Part shown: positions 54,162 through 64,000 of the stretch, one piece after another
How the letters are laid out: every line of letters begins with the position of its first letter
Position numbering within the stretch: the stretch's first letter is position 1
Origin: an uncultured Bacteroidales bacterium
GTDB lineage: Bacteria; Bacteroidota; Bacteroidia; Bacteroidales; UBA11471
Direction: 5' to 3'
DNA: 64,000 bases
Assembly (NCBI GenBank): GCA_947625885.1
Contig: CANQQA010000004.1
Coordinates: 65,838 to 129,837, forward strand
The notes under the pieces: model-generated
Databases searched by the model: none
Told to the model about the DNA's origin: nothing
Seen by the model: only the letters and a program-made list of their open reading frames with translations
Program-made: the position numbers and the translations under genes

Positions 54162-54195
54162 TTTGCCTTCATATCATTTTATTATCGTATCTTTG
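54162..54195 (+). promoter_or_regulatory. Promoter of the YfhO-like gene
   Basis: TTTG at 54162-54165, a 22-base spacer, then TATCTTTG at 54188-54195. The -7 is perfect and the spacer slightly long. Confidence 0.6.
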
Positions 54196-54220
54196 AGGTC
54201 GAATTTCAATCGTAAAAGCC

Positions 54221-56650
54221 ATGTTTCGCACTTATTTGAAACCCCTGTTGCCGCACCTCTATGCGATAATCGCATTCGTCGTCATCTCGTTCGCCTATTT
54301 CTCTCCTGAAATTTTCGAAGGGAAAACCGTTCTCGGACATGACAGCCGACAAGGCGTCGGGCAGGAAATCACGACATACCGCACCGATTCCGGCAATCCT
54401 ATCCGTTGGACGAATGCACAATTTTCGGGTATGCCCACCTACCAAATGGCACCTTCGTATGCAACAGGTCGCTTTCTTCAAAAGATATGCAACCTCTATT
54501 CGCTATACCTTCCCGTACCGGTAGTATATGTATATTTGCTGATGATAGGTTTCTACATACTGCTGTGCGTGTGGGGCGCCCGCAGCGACATCGCCGTACT
54601 CGGCGCTATCGGATATGCTTTCTCGTCGTACTTCTTTATCATCATCATGGCAGGGCATATCTGGAAAGTCTTGGCACTCGCTTACATTCCGCCCACCATC
54701 GCGGGGCTGATACTTATTTATCGGGGCAGATACATCGCCGGCGGTTTGACAACTGCCCTGTTCTTTACTTTCCAAATAATGGCGAACCACGTACAAATGA
54801 CCTACTACTCTTTCTTCATCATAGGGGCTTACGTATTGTGGCAGTTGGTGGAAAGCATACGGGGGCATAAACTTCCGGATTTCGCCAAAGCGACGGGCGT
54901 GGCATTTGTCGCCCTGCTGCTCGCGGTGTCGGTGAATATCTCGAACCTGTACCACACGTGGGAATACAGCAAGGAGAGTATGCGCGGAAAATCGGAACTG
55001 ACTCTCGGCAATGCCGGAGTGAAAACCGACGGTCTCGACCGCGACTACATGACGCAATGGAGCTACGGCATAGGCGAAACATGGAGCTTGCTGGTGCCCG
55101 ACGTAAAGGGAGGAGCCACAGGCGCTATCGGAAAAGAGGCTTCGTCGGCGCCGGCTCAATACCGGCAAATCATCGCCCAACAAAACCGTTATTGGGGCGA
55201 CCAGCCTTTCACTTCCGGTCCCGTATATGCGGGGGCTTTCTTCATGACACTCTTCGTTCTCGCCTTTTTCATTCTGCCCGGACGACTCAAATGGTATCTG
55301 CTGGGGGCAACGGTCATCACGGTATTCCTGTCGTGGGGGCATAACATGATGTGGTTCACCAACTTGTTTGCCGACTACTTCCCGATGTACTCCAAATTCC
55401 GCTCGGTGTCGTCGATTCTCGTGGTAGCGGAGCTGATAATCCCGCTGCTGGCGGCGTTGGCGATTGCCGAAATCGTGAAAAATCCCGATACGCTCCGCAA
55501 GAACCGGAAAGGGGTATGCACAGCTTTTGCCCTGACGGGCGGCATCGCCCTGCTGTTCGCTCTGCTTCCGCGACTCTTTTTCGACTTTTTGAGCGCGCAG
55601 GAAGTGCAGGCATTTTTGCCGCAAGCCGCACGGAATGCCCAAGTGGCTGCACTCATCGACGCGCTTGAAGATGTGCGCGTCGCCATTTTCCGCAGCGATG
55701 CGTGGCGGTCGTTCTTCGTCATCGCGCTCGGCGGTGTGCTGCTGTTCCTTTTCGCCCGCAAGAAATTCAACGCCCGCGTATTCGTCATTGCCGTGATAAC
55801 GCTCTGTATCGGCGATATGTGGCTCGTCGATAAACGCTATCTCAACAGCGGACATTTCATCGAACGGCAGGAAACCAAAGATTTCGCTTCGTTCTACCCG
55901 AAAAGCCCTGCCGACAAAACGATACTGCAAGACAAAGACCTCTACTATCGGGTGTATAACAGCGCGACAAGCACGTTCAACGACGGGGCTACACCGTTCT
56001 ACCACAAATGTATCGGCGGGTACCACGCCGCCAAACTGGGTCGGTATCAAGAGCTTATCGAACATCAGATAAGCAAGGGCAACATGCAGGTGCTGAATAT
56101 GTTGAATACGAAATACTTTATCGAACCCGACGAAAACGGTACTCCGCAAGCCTACCTCAACGACGGGGCTTTGGGCAACGGCTGGTTCGTAGACGAAATA
56201 AAATGGGTGAACAACGCCAACGAAGAAATGGAGGCTTTGACCGACTTCGACCCGACGACCACCGCCGTCATCGACAAGCGATTCGCTTCGGTATTCGAGG
56301 GTGTAAATGCCGTCGCCGACTCGACTGCCACCCTGAAACTTACCTCGTACCACCCCGAAGAGCTGCACTACGCCGTGTCGTCGCAGCGGGGAGGCGTGGC
56401 AGTCTTCTCCGAAATTTTCTACCCGCACGGCTGGACGGCGACCATCGACGGCAAGGAAACGCCTATCGCCCGCGCCGATTACGTGCTGCGCGCACTGTAT
56501 ATCCCCGCCGGCGAACACGAAGTGGTCATGGCATTCCGCCCGACCTCGATACGTATCACCGAAACGATAGCGTGGTGCGGTATGGGGCTGTTCGCCGTCA
56601 TTGCCGCAGGGGCAGCCGTCATCACCTGCCGGAGAAAGAGGAAAGAATAA
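54221..56650 (+). CDS. YfhO-family polytopic membrane protein
   Basis: This 809-residue protein has about 12-14 transmembrane helices in its first 520 residues and a large extracytoplasmic C-terminal part (about 540-780) before a last helix. The opening FSPEIFEGKTVLGHDSRQGVGQE and SGMPTYQM are typical of YfhO/DUF-type proteins, which are GT-C-like and linked to glycosylation of lipoteichoic or surface polymers in Gram-positives. In Bacteroidota the acceptor is not known. It is monocistronic with its own promoter. Confidence 0.82.
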   Translation: MFRTYLKPLLPHLYAIIAFVVISFAYFSPEIFEGKTVLGHDSRQGVGQEITTYRTDSGNPIRWTNAQFSGMPTYQMAPSYATGRFLQKICNLYSLYLPVPVVYVYLLMIGFYILLCVWGARSDIAVLGAIGYAFSSYFFIIIMAGHIWKVLALAYIPPTIAGLILIYRGRYIAGGLTTALFFTFQIMANHVQMTYYSFFIIGAYVLWQLVESIRGHKLPDFAKATGVAFVALLLAVSVNISNLYHTWEYSKESMRGKSELTLGNAGVKTDGLDRDYMTQWSYGIGETWSLLVPDVKGGATGAIGKEASSAPAQYRQIIAQQNRYWGDQPFTSGPVYAGAFFMTLFVLAFFILPGRLKWYLLGATVITVFLSWGHNMMWFTNLFADYFPMYSKFRSVSSILVVAELIIPLLAALAIAEIVKNPDTLRKNRKGVCTAFALTGGIALLFALLPRLFFDFLSAQEVQAFLPQAARNAQVAALIDALEDVRVAIFRSDAWRSFFVIALGGVLLFLFARKKFNARVFVIAVITLCIGDMWLVDKRYLNSGHFIERQETKDFASFYPKSPADKTILQDKDLYYRVYNSATSTFNDGATPFYHKCIGGYHAAKLGRYQELIEHQISKGNMQVLNMLNTKYFIEPDENGTPQAYLNDGALGNGWFVDEIKWVNNANEEMEALTDFDPTTTAVIDKRFASVFEGVNAVADSTATLKLTSYHPEELHYAVSSQRGGVAVFSEIFYPHGWTATIDGKETPIARADYVLRALYIPAGEHEVVMAFRPTSIRITETIAWCGMGLFAVIAAGAAVITCRRKRKE

Positions 56651-56668
56651 AGGATTCGCGCAAACCGG

Positions 56669-57853
56669 TCAAAACAAGGTTCGCATATCCATTGACAAAA
56701 ATTCTTCGGCATCGAGACCGCCATCGCCGACAATCAAAGCTGTTCGGGGAGAGAACATTTTTTTGAATGTTTCCAGTCCTGCCGTGTTTTTCTCCGCATT
56801 GCTTTTGACTTCTATGGCAACGACCGAACCTTTCTTGCGCAGGACGAAATCCACTTCGTCGTTTCGTTCACGCCAATAGAAAACCTCGAAGTGCTGTACA
56901 AACGCCTGACTGAGAATATATGCCCCTATGCCCGACTCGAAGATATGCCCCCACGCCTTGCGTTCGAGAATCGCCTGCTCAAACGTGTACGGGCTGTATA
57001 TCGTTTTCAGTATATTGTTATAGACCTGAAACTTCGGAATGCTCGCTCTCCTGCGGGCGGTGTCGATACTATACTTTTGTAATCCGCCCAACATACCCGC
57101 CTCGTCCAGCAAATGAACATATTCCGCCAGCGTGGTCGTATTGCCGGCATCTTGCAGCACCCCTACCATTTTCGACAGCGACAGCAGCTGCCCCGAATAA
57201 GAGGCTCCCAACTCAAAGGTTTGGCGCAATAAGGCAGGCTTGCCGATAGGCGTATCCAGCAGAATATCCTTGTTGATAGTCGTCTCGACAATAGCCGACT
57301 GTATATATTGCCGGTATCGATCTTCATCGTTGACAAGAGACGCCGCGCCCGGATAACCTCCGTAAAACAAATATTGGTCGAGGCTGAATCCGAAACAATC
57401 GCGCATTTCGGGATAACTCCAATGCGTCATACGAATTTCCTCGAAACGTCCTCCCAACGATTCCGAAAGACCTTTTTCCAAAAGTACGCGGCTGCTGCCG
57501 AGCAAAAGAACTTTTATGTTGCGATCATGAAACGTATCATCGTCCCACTCCTTTTTGACGACCTCGCTCCAATTGACGATTTTCTGAATTTCATCGATAA
57601 CAAGCAATATACAGTCCAACTCCTTGCTCTCTTTCAGGCTGCGCACGGCAGCCCAGCAATTCGAGACCCATGCGCTGTTAATGGCAGGAACATTGTCGGC
57701 AGAATAAAACCGGTAAGGCAAATTCAGTTCCTGCAACACCTGTTTCACAACGGTCGATTTACCCACCTGCCGAGGTCCCATAACCACTTGCACGAACCTG
57801 CGCGGCTCATTAATCCTATTTATAATCGTTTGATATACACCTCTTTTATACAT
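56669..57853 (-). CDS. AAA+ ATPase with DUF4143 C-terminal domain
   Basis: This 394-residue protein has a Walker A (GPRQVGKST), Walker B (ILLVIDEIQ) and an arginine-rich sensor 2 area in its N-terminal ATPase (about 15-200). A DUF4143 domain follows (about 210-394), ending in a PD-(D/E)XK-like core DEVDFVLRKKGSVVAIEVKS with the characteristic Asp, Glu and Lys. Proteins of this pattern are widespread in prokaryotes and function is unproven; nuclease-linked defence or stress roles have been proposed for relatives. It is a single gene with a -7 element upstream. Confidence 0.88.
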   Translation of the reverse strand: MYKRGVYQTIINRINEPRRFVQVVMGPRQVGKSTVVKQVLQELNLPYRFYSADNVPAINSAWVSNCWAAVRSLKESKELDCILLVIDEIQKIVNWSEVVKKEWDDDTFHDRNIKVLLLGSSRVLLEKGLSESLGGRFEEIRMTHWSYPEMRDCFGFSLDQYLFYGGYPGAASLVNDEDRYRQYIQSAIVETTINKDILLDTPIGKPALLRQTFELGASYSGQLLSLSKMVGVLQDAGNTTTLAEYVHLLDEAGMLGGLQKYSIDTARRRASIPKFQVYNNILKTIYSPYTFEQAILERKAWGHIFESGIGAYILSQAFVQHFEVFYWRERNDEVDFVLRKKGSVVAIEVKSNAEKNTAGLETFKKMFSPRTALIVGDGGLDAEEFLSMDMRTLF

Positions 57854-57896
57854 ATATTTACATTTTACTCAATGCATCGTGTATTTTTACGCAATG

Positions 57897-57904
57897 CAAA
57901 TATA
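57897..57904 (-). promoter_or_regulatory. -7 element of the AAA+ ATPase gene
   Basis: TATATTTG on the minus strand, 43 bases upstream of the ATG. The nearest -33 candidate (TTG at 57928-57930) has a long 23-base spacer. Confidence 0.45.
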
Positions 57905-58001
57905 ATCATTAAACAGGTATTATAAAACAATTTCCGTCCGATATTTTATCAACGGCTTATAAAATAAGGGAAAAACTAATTTGCAACAAAAACAAACGGC
58001 G

Positions 58002-59213
58002 CTATTTTCGGGTGGCGAGCAAGTCGTCGTACAGGCGGAGATACTCCATATAGCGATCTCGTTTGTCGAAACACGTCAATGCACGGCTTCGGCAAAATTC
58101 GGTGTAAGGCTGCTTGCCGGTCGCTTTCATATCTGCCACGATAGCGGCTATACGGGCGATATCGCCCTGCTCCACGATAAATCCGGTGCGGTCGTCTACC
58201 GCCTCCACGCTCCCGCCCGTGCGATACGTGATGACCGGCGTACCGCAAGCCAGCGCCTCCAAATTGGTCGTCGGAAAATTGTCCTCCCACGTGGGATTCA
58301 CGAAAACGTCAGCTAGCGAATAATACTCCGCCAGCTCCCGCAGGCTACTCGTACGGGGAATGCCGACGATGCCTTCGGGAAGCTCGCTTATCTGCTTCGG
58401 TGTGAGTCCGACCAAGACGATGGCAAACTCCTCCGGCAGCAGCGTCCGCAGACGCACGAAATCATCGAGACCTTTCCGGAACACCCAAAGGTTCGACACG
58501 CCCAATACGACGAATTTGTTTTCCAAACCGAAATTCTTTTTGTTTACCGGCTGCGGCGAAAAGGAGTCCGTATCTATCCCGTTATGTATCTGCCGTATCG
58601 GATATTTTCCCAAGAACGAATCTTTCACCTCGCCCGCCAGCCACGCCGACACCGGTACTATCGTCATGTCGTTCAAAGATGTGAACCACCGTTTTTTATC
58701 GCGGAAATTCCGTGCCGAACGGTCGGCAAACCACGAAGGCGGATAAGCGTTCTTCTGCGGACAGTCGTGGCAGCCGGTCTTCCACCGGTCGCAGCGGGCA
58801 TAGTCGTAATATGCGCAATGCCCCGTAAACGCCCAACAGTCGTGCAGCGTCCACACCACCGGCACATCGAGTTGCGACAGGCAGCGAAACAGTATGGGGT
58901 AATTCAGGTAAAAGCCGTGCAGGTTGTGCAGATGAACGATGTCGGGCGACACCGATTCGATATAAGCGGTAAGCTCCCGTGTGGCGCGTTTCGAGGCAAG
59001 CCCGTGCCGGTCGAGCAGGAAAGAGTGCAGCTTGTGGACATAGACATCGCGCTGCGTCCCGATTTTGAACACGTGGGAGCGGCTGCCGTTGGAGAAGCGC
59101 CCGTAAGCGATATGACTCTCCCAACCGTGTGCCATGGCGGTCTGCCCGATTTCTTCGGCGATGCGTCCCGTCGCCTCGTAATTGACGGTCGTATTGATTT
59201 GCAACAGTTTCAT
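58002..59213 (-). CDS. Glycosyltransferase family 4
   Basis: This 403-residue GT-B enzyme starts at the ATG at 59211-59213 (MKLLQINTTVNYEATGRIAEEIG); 28 upstream codons in the same frame have no start context. Donor-site features include the second-domain motif FVNPTWEDNFPTTNLEALACGTPVITY and the preceding GVSNLWVFRKGLDDF. A Cys-rich insert (GHCAYYDYARCDRWKTGCHDCPQ) sits in the first domain and is common to a subset of Bacteroidota GT4 proteins. It probably adds a sugar in surface-glycan assembly. The divergent promoter at 59254-59283 drives it. Confidence 0.92.
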   Translation of the reverse strand: MKLLQINTTVNYEATGRIAEEIGQTAMAHGWESHIAYGRFSNGSRSHVFKIGTQRDVYVHKLHSFLLDRHGLASKRATRELTAYIESVSPDIVHLHNLHGFYLNYPILFRCLSQLDVPVVWTLHDCWAFTGHCAYYDYARCDRWKTGCHDCPQKNAYPPSWFADRSARNFRDKKRWFTSLNDMTIVPVSAWLAGEVKDSFLGKYPIRQIHNGIDTDSFSPQPVNKKNFGLENKFVVLGVSNLWVFRKGLDDFVRLRTLLPEEFAIVLVGLTPKQISELPEGIVGIPRTSSLRELAEYYSLADVFVNPTWEDNFPTTNLEALACGTPVITYRTGGSVEAVDDRTGFIVEQGDIARIAAIVADMKATGKQPYTEFCRSRALTCFDKRDRYMEYLRLYDDLLATRK

Positions 59214-59253
59214 AAAACGTCGATTTCTTTTTCCGTCCACACGAACGAATATA

Positions 59254-59283
59254 CAAATATACCATAAATTCCTCACGCGCAAA
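59254..59283 (-). promoter_or_regulatory. Promoter of the GT4 gene
   Basis: On the minus strand TTTG, 18 bases, TATATTTG; it is divergent from the valS promoter region. Confidence 0.7.
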
Positions 59284-59357
59284 AACGCACGGCGCAAATT
59301 CGGGAAAAAGAGAGATGAAATATCGGCATCGAAAGCGGGGCGTTTTCTTTTTTTTCG

Positions 59358-59365
59358 TATTTTTG
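59358..59365 (+). promoter_or_regulatory. -7 element of valS
   Basis: TATTTTTG, 29 bases upstream of the valS ATG, matches TAnnTTTG. No convincing TTTG at -33. Confidence 0.45.
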
Positions 59366-59394
59366 CAAGTCAATAATTTTCAGAATCGAAAAAC

Positions 59395-62019
<2,625 letters not shown>

Positions 62020-62056
62020 CGGCTGAACAATTCCGCCGGCATCACATTATAGGGAT

Positions 62057-63844
62057 ATGAAAAAGTTTTTGTTTCTCCTCCTGTCCGCCAGCCTGCTGGC
62101 AGGTTCAATGTCTGCGCGACAGCTCTCGCCGACCGAGGCGCTCGCAAGAGTGCGAACGCCTCTCTCCGTGCCGACGAGGTCGGCAGTGGCAGCGCCGGAA
62201 TTGGCATATACCGGTGTGCGCGGAGACCTTCGTACACTATACGTATTCAACAACGATGACGGCGGATTTTTAGTCGTTTCCGCCGACGATGCCGCCGCTC
62301 CGCTATTAGGCTATTCCGATACGGGTAGTTTCGATGCCGGTGCCATGCCGCCCGCCATGCAATACTGGTTCAACTGCTACGGCACCGAGATAGAGCAGGC
62401 TGCCGCCGGAGCTATCGAAAAAACGACGGCATACGCAGCCGCCGAAGCGCGGGCGGATATAGCCCCGCTCATTCATACCAAGTGGAACCAAACTGCTCCC
62501 TACAACGATTTGTGTCCCACAATCGACGGCAAACACTGTCCCAGCGGCTGCACAGCCACCGCTATGGTGCAAATCATGAAATACCATAACTACCCGCTGC
62601 ATGGGACGGGGTCGCATTCGTACACGCTGAAAAACATAAAAAAACCTATCTCCGCCAACTTCGGCGCTACGACCTACGACTGGAACGCCATGCTCGACGA
62701 ATACGACGCAAACAGTTCCGCCGCGTCGCGAAAAGCCGTAGCCACGCTGATGTATCATGCCGGAGTGGCAGTAGATATGAAATACTCTTCCATAGAAAGT
62801 GGGGCATCGGATTTTAATGCGGCAACCGCCCTTATCCATTATTTCAACTACGACAAAGGAATAATGTATTTGGAACGGAATTATTATTCTCTGCCGGAAT
62901 GGAAAGACATCATTTACAATGAATTGCGTGCCAGACGACCCCTCCTGTATGGCGGGGTATCCGAAGACGGAGGAGGACATGAGTTCGTGTGCGACGGCTA
63001 CCAATACCGCGACGGCGAAGACTATTTCCATATCAATTGGGGCTGGGGAGGAATAAGCGACGGCTATTTTCTGCTTACGGCACTCGACCCCGATTCACAG
63101 GGAATCGGAGGCTCAACCGGAGGATACAATTTCATTCAATCCATAATTACCGGAATACAACCGCCTGTCGAAGGCTCGACTATCCGTCCACAACTTGCTT
63201 TGATGACGGATCTTACAACCGCTCAATCGACCTACAACCGTCTGACGGAAAACGTCGTTACCATAAACGGACTTATAGCATCCTACACCATCGATACGGT
63301 TAACTACAAACCGTTGCTGAAACTCACCCGTACTGACGGCGAGTTTTTTTATTTGTCGGGAAGAAGCTGGTATCAACTTCCTCCGTGGTATGGCTATTCG
63401 TCTTGTCATTTCAATATAACGGATTTTCCCGAAGAAGGTACCTACACCGTTACTCCTGCTTATATAGTCCTCAATGAGAACGGTAAAAACCTATATGATA
63501 AGTATTTCGATGTATTGGTTCCGCTCGACAGTATCGGAAGCCTGACCCTCACGGCGACCCCGACCTCACTGACATTCTCACCGAATCCTGCCGGCATTTC
63601 CGAAACAAAGGCGGAGAATGCAGCCGTCTATCCCAATCCTGCCGCCGACTATGTAACCGTTTCTGCATCGGGCGCGATAGAGCGGATAACGGTCATCGAC
63701 CTCTCGGGCAGAGTGCAACTGTCGGTCGCCGGCAACAACGACACACGGCAAACGGTGGATATTTCACGGCTGCCGGCGGGGCACTACCTCGTGCGCACCG
63801 CGACAGCACAAAATACGATAACCGATAAACTGATTGTGCAATGA
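62057..63844 (+). CDS. C10-family cysteine protease (streptopain-like) with T9SS domain
   Basis: This 595-residue secreted protease has a signal peptide, an inhibitory propeptide (about 20-135) and the C10 catalytic domain. The catalytic Cys is residue 165 (CPSGCTATAMVQIMKYH) and the His residue 308 (GGGHEFVCDGYQ); HINWGWGGISDGYF is the third family block. The last 75 residues are a type A T9SS sorting domain (AAVYPNPAADYVTV, VIDLSGRVQLS, LPAGHYLVRT). The protease fold is shared with SpeB of streptococci and PrtT/interpain A of Bacteroidota. It may act on host or dietary proteins. Its stop overlaps the next gene's start by ATGA. Confidence 0.93.
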   Translation: MKKFLFLLLSASLLAGSMSARQLSPTEALARVRTPLSVPTRSAVAAPELAYTGVRGDLRTLYVFNNDDGGFLVVSADDAAAPLLGYSDTGSFDAGAMPPAMQYWFNCYGTEIEQAAAGAIEKTTAYAAAEARADIAPLIHTKWNQTAPYNDLCPTIDGKHCPSGCTATAMVQIMKYHNYPLHGTGSHSYTLKNIKKPISANFGATTYDWNAMLDEYDANSSAASRKAVATLMYHAGVAVDMKYSSIESGASDFNAATALIHYFNYDKGIMYLERNYYSLPEWKDIIYNELRARRPLLYGGVSEDGGGHEFVCDGYQYRDGEDYFHINWGWGGISDGYFLLTALDPDSQGIGGSTGGYNFIQSIITGIQPPVEGSTIRPQLALMTDLTTAQSTYNRLTENVVTINGLIASYTIDTVNYKPLLKLTRTDGEFFYLSGRSWYQLPPWYGYSSCHFNITDFPEEGTYTVTPAYIVLNENGKNLYDKYFDVLVPLDSIGSLTLTATPTSLTFSPNPAGISETKAENAAVYPNPAADYVTVSASGAIERITVIDLSGRVQLSVAGNNDTRQTVDISRLPAGHYLVRTATAQNTITDKLIVQ

Positions 63845-64000
63845 GGCTTATGAAAATAGCGGGTGTTCTTGCCCTGTCGGCATCGCTGCTTGCCTGCCGC
63901 TCCGCGCGTGAAACGGCGCCTGCCGCCGGGGGGACACCTACGAAGGCGGCGCCGGCTGTCGTCGGAAATCCGGTCGGCGCCCTGCCGCCGGCTCTCATCT
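63841..64000 (+). CDS. Lipoprotein, truncated by window end
   Basis: The ATG at 63841 overlaps the protease stop (ATGA), so it is translationally coupled; a Met three codons later is an alternative. About 53 codons are visible: a signal peptide ending in LLAC (lipobox Cys), then an Ala/Pro/Gly-rich stretch. Genes just after C10 proteases sometimes encode propeptide-like inhibitors, but nothing visible here identifies one. Function is unknown. Confidence 0.6.
   Translation, partial: MRLMKIAGVLALSASLLACRSARETAPAAGGTPTKAAPAVVGNPVGALPPALI

Noticed and set aside
54503-56518. 671-codon minus-strand open frame opposite the YfhO-like gene
   Set aside because: The sense frame has coherent transmembrane helices and a promoter; the antisense frame has neither.
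59214-59297. Upstream start for the GT4 gene
   Set aside because: It lies across the gene's own promoter (59254-59283), and the ATG at 59213 gives the canonical GT4 N-terminus.

Overview
The window comes from a Bacteroidota chromosome, most likely order Bacteroidales. The evidence is: SusC/SusD pairs with a FecI/FecR-type sigma/anti-sigma pair; many promoters of the Bacteroidota form (TAnnTTTG at -7, TTTG about 20 bp upstream); DapL lysine synthesis; type III glutamine synthetase; and two proteins with type IX secretion (T9SS) C-terminal sorting domains. A T9SS together with arabinoside-degrading enzymes points away from Bacteroides itself and towards a Barnesiella-, Tannerella- or Porphyromonas-like lineage. 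That placement is inference; there is no rRNA here to fix it. I see no tRNA, rRNA, insertion sequence, phage gene or CRISPR array.

Layout. 1-3,060: a truncated TPR protein, an AraC regulator and a lipoprotein with an FGE/SUMF1 fold. 3,139-10,915 (minus strand): a glycoside-hydrolase cluster (GH2, SGNH esterase, GH43, two GH51) in two transcription units, without its own SusC/SusD. 11,073-12,373: a hemerythrin/YtfE-like protein overlapping a LuxR regulator whose receiver lacks the phospho-acceptor. 12,532-25,269: FecI sigma, FecR, STN-containing SusC, SusD, DUF4843 lipoprotein, PKD-like lipoprotein, large thioredoxin-fold protein and a T9SS cargo, closed by a terminator. This is the best candidate for an undescribed system in the window; its substrate is not evident. 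25,352-30,833: alpha/beta hydrolase, phospholipid genes (psd, pssA) with DUF4834, dnaB, and an AlkD-like protein.

30,846-34,615: a glycosyltransferase and flippase pair, a tiny cysteine-rich lipopeptide gene and a BASS-family transporter. 34,926-37,029: dapF-dapL. 37,228-49,796: a nitrogen-assimilation supercluster (outer-membrane barrel, PII, AmtB, GlnN, GltB, GltD, AsnB) running from ammonium entry to asparagine. It contains structured intergenic sequences and a duplicated copy of the gltB translation start in front of gltD. 50,171-54,150: a TolC/HlyD/MFS tripartite efflux set. 54,221-56,650: YfhO-like membrane protein. 56,669-59,213 (minus): AAA+ ATPase with DUF4143, and a GT4 glycosyltransferase. 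59,395-64,000: valS, a C10 cysteine protease with T9SS domain, and the start of a lipoprotein gene that runs off the window.

How they work together: the hydrolase cluster would trim arabinose- and galactose-containing glycans after uptake by a transporter elsewhere. The FecI/FecR/SusC block is a self-regulated uptake system in which the STN domain of the receptor signals to FecR. The nitrogen block couples ammonium uptake (AmtB under PII control) to GS-GOGAT and asparagine synthetase. Long open frames antisense to the real genes are common here and are products of base composition, not genes.
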